Part shown: piece by piece, positions 1-6,946 of the stretch
Numbering within the stretch: the first letter of the stretch is position 1
Layout of the letters: each line of letters starts with the position of its first letter
Assembly: GCA_002415485.1 (NCBI GenBank)
Contig: DHYU01000078.1
Location: forward strand, 1 to 16,373
Source of the DNA: Proteobacteria bacterium UBA5122
GTDB taxonomy: Bacteria > Pseudomonadota > Gammaproteobacteria > Tenderiales > Tenderiaceae
Reading direction: 5' to 3'
Length of the DNA stretch: 16,373 bases
Position numbers and translations under genes: made by a program
The notes under the pieces: model-generated
Database searches by the model: none
What the model was told of the DNA's origin: nothing
The model's input: the letters and a program-made list of their open reading frames with translations, nothing else

Positions 1-2151
1 GAGGTAGGTCCAATAGGTGTGGCGTTGGTCTTGGCCATCGGATTGGGTGACCTTCTTCAGGCGATCGTTGCCTGGGTAGTATTCATAGTTGAGCGTTAGG
101 CCATTGGGGCGCTGTTCGGATAATACCTTGCCAGTAGCGCTGTACTGAATATTGTCGCGTACCGCTACGCCGTTGGCATCGACCACTTTCTGCAGGCGAG
201 CGCGATTGTGGCCTTGCGCTGGATCATTGGGGTAGTAGTGCAGGGTGGTGATGTCATCGACATCGCTGCGTGGGCCATCGATAGCGGTGAGCTGTTTAAA
301 CGGACCGTTGTAGCTCATGTTGACGATGCGCGATACGGGCTGACCATCGATGGTGAAGCCTTCGATTATTATCTGCGTGGTGTTGCCTGCTTCGTCGTAA
401 TCGTAGGTCGTGACTTTGTGCGCGCCGGTGAAGATCGATGGTTCGGTGACTGTGGCGACTTTGCTGATGAAACGGGCGTCATAAGTGTAGTCGGTACGGC
501 GGGCATCGGCAGTGCCTGCGGCTTCTATCTTGTAGCCGTAGTTGCCGTTTCTGTCGTAGTTGCCGTATTCGGTGCGGAGGCCGTTGGTCACTAAAGCTGT
601 AATTCTGGCTTTTGCATCGTAGCTGTATATGGTGGTGCCTTCTGGGATGCCGCAGGCAGAGCATGCGCCTTCGACGGATGAAATTCGTGGTACACCTAGG
701 AGTGTTTTATAGCGATAGGTTGTAGTTTTACCCAGTGAATTTGTTGCTTTTTTTATTGAATCGCTAATGTAATTGAGATCCACTCTTTCTATCTCGCCTG
801 CATGGCTAGTGGAGATCGCGAGTCCATTGTTGTCATACTCAAATGTGGAATACCGGATTGTCCTTTCGTCTGTTACGCCTGTTAAATGGTTGGGAAAGCG
901 AGCGTCTTCGTAATGAAAGGTTTTATATGTGCCATCAGGGTGAAAAATCTGCTTAAGATTATTGTAGGGATCGTATTCAAATTGCCATGTGCGACCAGAA
1001 GAACTCAGAGTACTAATACGATTTCTATGGTCATACCCTAGGATAATTTGGGTGTTTTGTTTGTATGCGTTCGTTAAACGGCCACCCTCATCATATACGA
1101 AGGTCTCATCGATTCCGTTTGCGTCAATAGATTGTTGTATGCGCCCCTCAGAATCGTACTTTTCAATGCTGTTGTCAGACAGATGTAGCTGATATCCAGA
1201 CACTGTATCTGAATTATCGTAGAAGACTTCAATTCTTTCATTTGCCCCTGAAGTGCTTTTCCAGTTCCCGTTGGTGTTAATGAAGTGAATGGCTCTTCCA
1301 TCAGATCTGTGAGCAATGATTTTATCTGGCCCTTCTTTTCTGAAAGGGTCCATAGACATGAGACGACCATCATATATCGAGCGAATAGGCAAATACATCC
1401 GAGTTATTCCGGATCGGTCTGTGATTTTGCAATGATTTCCTTCACGAACAGATGTTGCGGATTCAACCCATGAGGCAGAAGAGTGTTGCCGAATGTTATA
1501 CCAGCTTAGATGACATATGTCGCTCGATAGCGCAGAAAAAGTCCTTCCCCCGGTTACTGTGCCTTCAGAAATAGAGGTGTGATTTTCGGCGTAATCAACA
1601 TGAATGCTTAAACTTCGTCCTTGAGCGTAGCTCCATTTATACCCCAGCTCTCCAGAATCACGAGATAAGCTATTGTAATATAGATTTAGTTTGTACGTTG
1701 AGTTTACTGAAATTGTGTGTTTTTCAAATTTATTTCCTGTGGCCGGCGTTATAGGGTTTCCCTCCTTTGGACATTGTTCACCTTCTAGAACGCCCAAATC
1801 TAGGATTGGTAACTCTGAATTAATTTCGTTAATGTTTGCTGTAACAAAAACTGTATTTGTGTATTTTATAGGATGCACCCCCCAACCCCAGTCTGTATGT
1901 GGGGCGTAGAAACGCAAGGGGAGCGTGTATTGAATTTCTTCTTGTTTGTATATTTCTCGTCTTTCAACTTGAAAGCCGTAGTCACTATAAACATTTTTAA
2001 AATAATTGTATGTACAGTCGCCTGCAAGGTACGGGTTTATCTCAAAACAACCTCCGGATGATACCCAGAAAGCATGGGAGCTTTTTGAAATGGCGCCGGT
2101 TATGCTAAAAGTTAGAAGTAGCAAAAATATTTTTTTGTTTACGAAAATCAT
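1..2151 (-). CDS. Exported RHS/YD-repeat protein, C-terminal part beyond window
   Basis: I translated an uninterrupted frame of 717 codons from the ATG at 2151-2149 down to base 1; no stop is reached, so the protein continues to the left. Residues 1-27 form a signal peptide (basic MIFVNKK start, leucine-rich core, likely cleavage after SSHA). Around residues 126-143 is a CPKEGNPITPATGNKFEK segment, the GNP-x-x-x-A-TGNK signature that opens many RHS proteins. From about residue 330 YD repeats follow (YDSEGRI, YDEGGRL, YDPYNNL, YDNNGL, YDEAGN). A GACSACG cysteine motif lies near residue 496. RHS proteins build hollow beta-cocoon shells and often carry a variable C-terminal toxin or effector; that end is not visible. 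The ATG overlaps the stop of the upstream HYR gene (ATGA), indicating translational coupling. Bases from about 680 to 2151 are clearly AT-rich, while 1-600 are GC-rich. Family assignment is firm; function is unknown. Confidence 0.9.
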   Translation of the reverse strand, partial: MIFVNKKIFLLLLTFSITGAISKSSHAFWVSSGGCFEINPYLAGDCTYNYFKNVYSDYGFQVERREIYKQEEIQYTLPLRFYAPHTDWGWGVHPIKYTNTVFVTANINEINSELPILDLGVLEGEQCPKEGNPITPATGNKFEKHTISVNSTYKLNLYYNSLSRDSGELGYKWSYAQGRSLSIHVDYAENHTSISEGTVTGGRTFSALSSDICHLSWYNIRQHSSASWVESATSVREGNHCKITDRSGITRMYLPIRSIYDGRLMSMDPFRKEGPDKIIAHRSDGRAIHFINTNGNWKSTSGANERIEVFYDNSDTVSGYQLHLSDNSIEKYDSEGRIQQSIDANGIDETFVYDEGGRLTNAYKQNTQIILGYDHRNRISTLSSSGRTWQFEYDPYNNLKQIFHPDGTYKTFHYEDARFPNHLTGVTDERTIRYSTFEYDNNGLAISTSHAGEIERVDLNYISDSIKKATNSLGKTTTYRYKTLLGVPRISSVEGACSACGIPEGTTIYSYDAKARITALVTNGLRTEYGNYDRNGNYGYKIEAAGTADARRTDYTYDARFISKVATVTEPSIFTGAHKVTTYDYDEAGNTTQIIIEGFTIDGQPVSRIVNMSYNGPFKQLTAIDGPRSDVDDITTLHYYPNDPAQGHNRARLQKVVDANGVAVRDNIQYSATGKVLSEQRPNGLTLNYEYYPGNDRLKKVTQSDGQDQRHTYWTYL

Positions 2152-4328
2152 TTCATTGTCACCTCTAATACTCTAAGCATACCGCCATCTTTTAGATCTA
2201 TTTCAATTAAGTAAGTACCGTCTTCTAGATTTACGGTTTCTAGATTATGTAAATATTTCTGCCCGGAGCTTTTAATTGTGCTTATCGAGACAACATCTCC
2301 TCCTGAATTGACCAATCCAATAGTAGGCATCGCATCTCTCACCACACTCCCATCCGCATAAAACAACTGAAACTTCACCGGTATGGTTCTACCGACTTGG
2401 TGTGGTTTGTTGCTATCTAACGGTGACAACCACCCCCCAAATTGATAGCTGGCGGTGATGGTTTGTTGAGCTTGGCTTTGGTTGCCGTTGGCGTCGATGG
2501 CTGTCCAGGTCACGGTGGTGCTACCGACTGGAAACACTGTCGGGGCGTTGTGGCTGATGTCTACCGAAAAAATGTCTTCTGCGCTGGCGGTGCCTATATC
2601 GATTTGAGTTGTTGGGCCACTGGCAATGACGTTGATATCCGGTGGCAGTGTGAGCACGGGCGGTGTGGCGTCTTGCACGGTGACGATTTGTTGTGCGCTG
2701 CTTTGGTTGTTGCGTGAGTCTTGCGTGCTGTAGGTGATGATGGTTTGACCCAATGGGTATAAGGCCGGGGCGTTGCTGCTGACGGCAACTTCGCCATCAA
2801 CGAGATCCACGGCACTGACGCTGCCCAGCGCTACGGTGCTCATGATTGCATTCGCTTCAGCCACAACGTCTGGCGGTACAGTGAGCCGAGGTGGTGTGGT
2901 ATCTGTTAAGGTGACGCTTTGTGTTGCACTACTGCTGTTTTGGCTACTGTCTGTTGCAGTCCAACGTACGCTGTGATTCCCCACGCTGAATCCCGCTGCC
3001 GGTGCATTGTGGCTGAGAGTGGTTGGGAAGATGTCTTCGACGATGGCAGTGCCGAGCGCTACGGGCGTGAGCGGCGCGGTGGCTTCTTGCGTGATGGGCG
3101 CTGGGGCTTGTATGTGTGGCGGTGTGGTGTCTTGCACAGCGATGGTTTGTTGAGTCTGTGCTTGATTGCCACGGCTATCTTGCGCCTGATAGGTGACGAT
3201 GGTGGCGCCCAATGGATAACTCACCGGTGCATCGTGGGTGATGTTGACGGGGCCGTCGACCAGATCGCTTGCAGAGGCGGTGCCGATATCAACCGTGCTC
3301 AACACGGCGTTGGCCTCTGTGGTGATGTTGCTGGGTGTGATGATGGTTGGTGGTGTGGTGTCGGTAATCGTGATGTATTGTTCGGCGCTGCTGCTGTTTA
3401 GGTTTTCATCTATGGCCCGCCACGTGACGGTATGTTCACCCACAGCAAATCCTTTTTGCGGTGCATTGTGGCTAATGATGATGGGGAAGATGTCACTCGC
3501 GGTGGCTTGGCCAATCGTGACGGCGGTGAATGGTGCGGTTGCTTCCATCTGAATTGCCGGTGGGATATGCAGTTCGGGTGGGGTGGTGTCGGTGAGGGTG
3601 ATCAGTTGTTCGCCACGGCTGGTGTTGCCGCTGCTGTCGCTGGCATGCCAATTGACGATTGTCGCGCCGAGAGAAAAGGCTGTGGGTGCATCATGGTGAG
3701 TATCAACCGGCCCATCGCGATCATCGATGGCCGTGGCGAGGCCGATGTCAATGTGACTCAGTATTGCCGTTGCCTCGAACAGAATATCCGGAGGCAGACT
3801 TAACACAGGAGGAACAATATCATCGAGTGTTAGCAGGCCTTGGGTGATTCTTGCGGGTAATATGTGCGCATCGGTCGCTGTGCTGAAGACTATATTCTCA
3901 AGCAAGAGTTGGGTATCACCCTGAGCTGACGCTATGGGGCTAAAGGGGAGTGACAAGTCGATGTTGAGCGGTAACACGGGGTTTTGGAGTGGCGGCACGA
4001 TCAGTATCCGTTGGCGGCCGGGTTCAATAAGCGCAGATTGTAGTTCGTGACCACTGTTGGTTAGCGCTGATGCACTTGGTTGTCCGATAGTGATAAGCGC
4101 TGGGTTAAATCTAAGATCGAACTGTGCGGCGACCAAACTATCGTTGTGATGGATTGTAATGGGAATCTCGACATTTGATCCCGTATAGCCGGCGGTGTTG
4201 ACACTAATCTCGGGGGCAGCGTAGAGCTGTAATGGCAGGCATGCAAGTACCGATGAAATAAGGTTTTTTATATGTGTTCGAGTGAGACGGGAAACCAAAT
4301 ACGGAACAGCGCGCTGTGGGTACTTCAT
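2148..4328 (-). CDS. Secreted cohesin-like/HYR-repeat protein with PxKF-like C-terminus
   Basis: A 726-residue exported protein of probable surface or adhesive role. A long basic n-region and hydrophobic core end at LQLYA, with likely cleavage near residue 37. Residues 38-168 resemble a cohesin/carbohydrate-binding beta-sandwich (VEIPITIHH, LVAAQFDLRFNPALI). Residues about 172-626 hold six HYR-type immunoglobulin-like repeats joined by D-x-TPP linkers (TDTTPP, QDTTPP, QDATPP). Repeats 1, 3 and 5 carry a DGPV/DGEV signature with a PLGxTI strand; repeats 2, 4 and 6 carry DIFP/DIFS-x-x-x-SHNAP. Residues 627-726 start with YQFGGWLSPLD and contain GRTIPVKFQL, typical of PxKF-like domains that cap such arrays. 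I see no LPXTG or PEP-CTERM anchor. AAGG lies about 9 bases before the ATG. The stop overlaps the RHS start, so the two products are probably made together. The exact ligand is unknown. Confidence 0.88.
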   Translation of the reverse strand: MKYPQRAVPYLVSRLTRTHIKNLISSVLACLPLQLYAAPEISVNTAGYTGSNVEIPITIHHNDSLVAAQFDLRFNPALITIGQPSASALTNSGHELQSALIEPGRQRILIVPPLQNPVLPLNIDLSLPFSPIASAQGDTQLLLENIVFSTATDAHILPARITQGLLTLDDIVPPVLSLPPDILFEATAILSHIDIGLATAIDDRDGPVDTHHDAPTAFSLGATIVNWHASDSSGNTSRGEQLITLTDTTPPELHIPPAIQMEATAPFTAVTIGQATASDIFPIIISHNAPQKGFAVGEHTVTWRAIDENLNSSSAEQYITITDTTPPTIITPSNITTEANAVLSTVDIGTASASDLVDGPVNITHDAPVSYPLGATIVTYQAQDSRGNQAQTQQTIAVQDTTPPHIQAPAPITQEATAPLTPVALGTAIVEDIFPTTLSHNAPAAGFSVGNHSVRWTATDSSQNSSSATQSVTLTDTTPPRLTVPPDVVAEANAIMSTVALGSVSAVDLVDGEVAVSSNAPALYPLGQTIITYSTQDSRNNQSSAQQIVTVQDATPPVLTLPPDINVIASGPTTQIDIGTASAEDIFSVDISHNAPTVFPVGSTTVTWTAIDANGNQSQAQQTITASYQFGGWLSPLDSNKPHQVGRTIPVKFQLFYADGSVVRDAMPTIGLVNSGGDVVSISTIKSSGQKYLHNLETVNLEDGTYLIEIDLKDGGMLRVLEVTMK
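2451..3815 (-). repeat. Three tandem copies of a two-HYR-domain unit
   Basis: Inside the HYR gene the six repeats alternate between two types (A-B-A-B-A-B). Type A starts at residues about 172, 323 and 477; type B at about 249, 401 and 555. The period is therefore about 151-154 residues, or roughly 456 bases. Signature positions are DGPV/DGEV plus PLGATI or PLGQTI in type A, and DIFP or DIFS plus SHNAP in type B. The pattern indicates duplication of a two-domain block rather than of single domains. Confidence 0.8.
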
Positions 4329-4490
4329 TACTCAACCTTTTTTGTCCGGCAAAATACGTTACAAAAAAAACGGTTGCTATAAATTTTTCTAGAGCTGACT
4401 GAATAGATAGGTTTTGCCAAGCGGCGTGAGAGTAGAACACTTCAGGTAGTTGAATAGGATGCTGTTTAGCAGTGCACTGAAGGAAATTTA

Positions 4491-4621
4491 GGGAACCTCC
4501 GATTAATTCGCCATTCCGGGCGAAACGAAGTGTAGATCCGGAATCCATATCTGTAATCTCAATGAGTTATGGATTTCCGCCTACGCGGGTATGACGCTGC
4601 ACAGAATGAATCAGAGTTTCC
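4491..4621. repeat. MITE/REP-like inverted-repeat element, copy 1
   Basis: The ends are imperfect inverted repeats: GGGAACCTCCGATTAATTC at 4491-4509 and, on the other strand, GGAAACTCTGATTCATTC at 4621-4604. Between them lies a second imperfect palindrome (4509-4596) with CGCCATTCCGGG at one side and CGTCATACCCGCG (minus strand) at the other, and inner arms GGAATCCATA / TATGGATTTCC. A small hairpin CCGC-CTAC-GCGG is at 4578-4589. Palindromes ending in CGTCATxCCCGCG are common intergenic repeats in gammaproteobacteria. No transposase is encoded. The same ends recur at 8136-8235. Possible duplicated target bases are TTA on both sides, which is weak. Confidence 0.65.
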
Positions 4622-4703
4622 TTAGGTGTTCCCCTTGAGCGAACGGTTTGTAATTCTAATGCGTAGCAGTAGATGATGAAGATTAGTGGTTAAATAATGG
4701 AAA

Positions 4704-4720
4704 GGTGCGCAGGGCGCACC
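4704..4720 (-). terminator. Hairpin terminator after glk
   Basis: Read on the minus strand, a perfect 7-base-pair stem GGTGCGC/GCGCACC with a three-base loop lies about 22 bases after the glk stop, followed by TTTCCATTATTT. The stem is strong but the T tract is broken, so termination may be incomplete or partly bidirectional. Confidence 0.6.
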
Positions 4721-4742
4721 GATCATTAGATTTAAAAACACA

Positions 4743-5732
4743 TCATTCCGCAAGCCGCATCGCAACGATACGGCTGCCGATTAAACCTACCTGCGGATTC
4801 ATGACGAGTTTGATGGGGATGTGATTCATCAGGCCGGCCATTTTGCCTTTGCGGTTAAAGCCGAGTTTGAACAGGTCGCCGTGTAGGCGTTCTTCCATGC
4901 GTGGGGCGATGCCGCCGGCGATATAGACACCGCCGAGGGCCAAACCTGATAGTGCGAAATTACCGGCTTGGGTGCCGTAGCAGTTGATGAATAGATTTAA
5001 GGCTTCGTCGGCGAGGCGTGATTTGCCAGCGAGTTCTGCGACGGCAGCGGCGGGGTCGGCGGCGGCTAAGGTTGCCTGTACTTCGGGAAGTTCGGTAGAG
5101 GCCTCGTATGCGGCGATGAATTCGTAGCAGTTGGCAAGGCCAGGTCCGGATAATACGGACTCCATCGAACTGCGGCCGTATTTATCGATTAAAAATTTAG
5201 TCAGCGCGACCTGCACGTCATCGGTGGGCGCGTAATCACAGTGGCCGCCTTCGGTGGGGATGACGCGGTAGTGGCCATCTTGCCAGATGCGATAGGCGAC
5301 GCCGAGACCAGTGCCCGCGCCGATGATCAGTTGATTGCCGTGTTCGCGTGCCTCGCCATTTTGCAGGCAAACGAGTTCGGATGCTTGCAGACCATCAATG
5401 CCATAACCGATGGCCTCGAAGTCGTTGATCAGTTTAACGCGAGTGAGTTTGAACTGTTGTGCGAGCAATGCCGAGTCCATCTGCCACGGCAGATTGGTGA
5501 TGCTCGCGGTCTGTTGTGTGCCTTGATCCATCACCGGACCGGCGACACCAAAACATGCGGCGGCGATCGCGTGTGGTTGGCAATGTCTATTCACGAAGTC
5601 GCCGATGATCAGATCAAAGCTCGCGTAGTCGCCGCTGACATAACGTTGTTCGGCGATGACCTGTTGTTGATCACAGGCGTAAAGTTGCAACAGCGTTTTG
5701 GTGCCGCCGATATCGCCGCAAATAATGTTCAT
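4743..5732 (-). CDS. glk: Glucokinase (PF02685 family)
   Basis: Cytoplasmic ATP-dependent phosphorylation of glucose to glucose 6-phosphate. The 329-residue length fits the E. coli Glk type. Visible landmarks: phosphate-binding DIGGTKT at 7-13, FGVAGPV at 61-67, LINDFEAIGYG with the probable catalytic Asp104, IGAGTGLG at 137-144, the EGGHCDYAP sugar-binding segment at 161-169 (Glu161, His164) and GGVYIAGGI at 267-275. I chose the ATG at 5732 over one 42 bases upstream because the family begins with this beta strand and because GAAGGA precedes it. The start overlaps the pgl stop as ATGA, so pgl and glk are translationally coupled. It is the last gene of the minus-strand run and is followed by a hairpin. 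Confidence 0.95.
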   Translation of the reverse strand: MNIICGDIGGTKTLLQLYACDQQQVIAEQRYVSGDYASFDLIIGDFVNRHCQPHAIAAACFGVAGPVMDQGTQQTASITNLPWQMDSALLAQQFKLTRVKLINDFEAIGYGIDGLQASELVCLQNGEAREHGNQLIIGAGTGLGVAYRIWQDGHYRVIPTEGGHCDYAPTDDVQVALTKFLIDKYGRSSMESVLSGPGLANCYEFIAAYEASTELPEVQATLAAADPAAAVAELAGKSRLADEALNLFINCYGTQAGNFALSGLALGGVYIAGGIAPRMEERLHGDLFKLGFNRKGKMAGLMNHIPIKLVMNPQVGLIGSRIVAMRLAE

Positions 5733-6457
5733 AGCTGTAATTCCTTCGCTGCTGCTTGATCCAAAAACCAACACAGTTCATTGACGGCGCGGATGCCTTG
5801 CACCGGATAGTGTGTGGCGCTGGGGTGATTGAATATCTCGTCGATGATGGCGGCCTTACTATCACCAGCAACAAACAACCAGACGTGTCGCGCATGGTTG
5901 ATCAGCGGATAGCTGATCGTCACGCGCCAGGTGTTCATCTTTTCCACCCAAACCGCAGCGGTGGCGGCGTCGTTGACGGCCAGCGCGGTGGTGTCTGGAA
6001 ACAACGAGGCGATGTGGCCATCCGGCCCAAGGCCGAGCAACACCACATCAAACTGCAATTGACCGCTGGCATCACGCGGCAGATGTTGTTGCAACAACTC
6101 GCCATAATGTTGGGCCGCGAGTTGAATATCGGCGGCCTCACCTTCAATACGATGGATACGTGTGGCATCCAATGGCACATGATCAAACAGCGCCTCTTTG
6201 GCCATGCGGTAATTACTGTCGGCATGATCAGGCCCCACCGAACGTTCATCGCCAAAAAAGAAACGCAGCCGCGACCACGGCATCTGTTCACGATAAGGTG
6301 ACGAGGCAAGGATTTGATACAGACGTTTGGGGGTGCTGCCACCGGCGAGGGCGATATTAAAATCACCGTGGCTGGCCTCGATCAAAGATAACAGCCGTTG
6401 AGCGGCGGCATGGCATAACTGCTCCATGTCGGCCTCGAGATGAATATTATCGTGCAT
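5729..6457 (-). CDS. pgl: 6-phosphogluconolactonase (DevB/SOL type)
   Basis: Hydrolyses 6-phosphogluconolactone to 6-phosphogluconate, the second step of the oxidative pentose phosphate pathway. It is 242 residues long, normal for the DevB/SOL family. Motifs: LAGGSTPKRLYQ near 37-48, FFGDERSVGPDHADSN at 67-82, and LLGLGPDGHIASLFPDT at 140-156, which holds the conserved Asp/His of this glucosamine-6-phosphate-isomerase-like fold. Its ATG at 6457 is preceded by a weak GGGG. The downstream glk overlaps by four bases, whereas the upstream DUF3592 gene is 45 bases away. The usual partner zwf (glucose-6-phosphate dehydrogenase) is not in the window, so the first oxidative step must be encoded elsewhere. 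Confidence 0.95.
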   Translation of the reverse strand: MHDNIHLEADMEQLCHAAAQRLLSLIEASHGDFNIALAGGSTPKRLYQILASSPYREQMPWSRLRFFFGDERSVGPDHADSNYRMAKEALFDHVPLDATRIHRIEGEAADIQLAAQHYGELLQQHLPRDASGQLQFDVVLLGLGPDGHIASLFPDTTALAVNDAATAAVWVEKMNTWRVTISYPLINHARHVWLFVAGDSKAAIIDEIFNHPSATHYPVQGIRAVNELCWFLDQAAAKELQL

Positions 6458-6502
6458 GCAAACCCCGTTCAGTCGTGGTGGTGAATCTACTATATCGTGC
6501 CG

Positions 6503-6931
6503 TTAGCCCGCTGCAAACATTGCAACGCCGACGATGACGGCGATGATGCCGATGACAAGGATCAGCCAATCGCCTTGCGCCATGCCGGGTTCGAGTGTTG
6601 CGTTTTCCACATTGCCAGGCTCATAAAAGACATCCACCTGTTTGCCAACCGGATAGCGTTGCAGATATTGATTGTTAAACTCCGGCGTCGGCATGGTGCC
6701 GGACGGAAATTCAAAATTATGTTTCAACGACTGACCATCGACTTGATAACTGAATTCAATCAACGGCAACAGATCGCCGGTATCGGAGGCCGGTACTGAA
6801 TGGGTGATGGTGCCTGCGACCTTCGGCCACTGTTTGGTTTGGCGGCCCTTGGCCATCACCATCCAACCCCACACCATCATGCCGATACCGCCCACCACAC
6901 AGGCGCCGATTATTAAACCGTAAAGATTCAT
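6503..6931 (-). CDS. DUF3592 membrane protein
   Basis: A 142-residue protein with a transmembrane segment at about 4-27 (GLIIGACVVGGIGMMVWGW) and a second at about 120-140 (WLILVIGIIAVIVGVAMFA). Between them is a soluble beta-rich domain with the DUF3592 pattern: WPKVAGTITHS, IEFSYQVDGQ, YPVGKQVDVFYEPGNVENATLEPG. The molecular role of this family is unknown. It lies 15 bases after the flavoprotein gene and 45 bases before pgl, all in one direction, so it probably sits in the same transcript; there is no evidence of a functional link to sugar metabolism. Confidence 0.85.
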   Translation of the reverse strand: MNLYGLIIGACVVGGIGMMVWGWMVMAKGRQTKQWPKVAGTITHSVPASDTGDLLPLIEFSYQVDGQSLKHNFEFPSGTMPTPEFNNQYLQRYPVGKQVDVFYEPGNVENATLEPGMAQGDWLILVIGIIAVIVGVAMFAAG

Positions 6932-6946
6932 CGCTGCGTTCCTTGT

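Larger units (their letters stand above)
4329..4742. other. Gap between glk and the HYR gene: no gene seen
   Basis: I see no convincing gene in this 414-base gap. It holds the glk terminator hairpin (4704-4720) and an inverted-repeat element (4491-4621). The remaining stretch directly upstream of the HYR gene (4329-4490) is AT-rich, with runs of T and A. It must contain the promoter of the HYR-RHS pair unless that pair is transcribed from further upstream, but I could not pick out a convincing -35/-10 pair. A frame open on the minus strand from 4548 into the HYR gene has no family resemblance and I treat it as chance. Confidence 0.6.

Noticed and set aside
997..1473. Short open frames on both strands across the RHS gene
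   Set aside because: The continuous minus-strand frame from 2151 to 1 with YD repeats explains this region; the others are chance frames in AT-rich DNA.
2451..3815. Tandem repeats considered as a CRISPR or DNA satellite array
   Set aside because: The period is about 456 bases, the copies are diverged, and they translate into regular HYR domains.
4204..4548. Minus-strand open frame of 114 codons overlapping the start of the HYR gene
   Set aside because: Its first part reads through the inverted-repeat element and its last part overlaps the HYR signal-peptide region in another frame; no start signal or family resemblance.
5733..5774. Upstream start for glucokinase
   Set aside because: The 14 added residues come from the end of pgl in another frame, and the conserved family start plus a Shine-Dalgarno sequence point to 5732.
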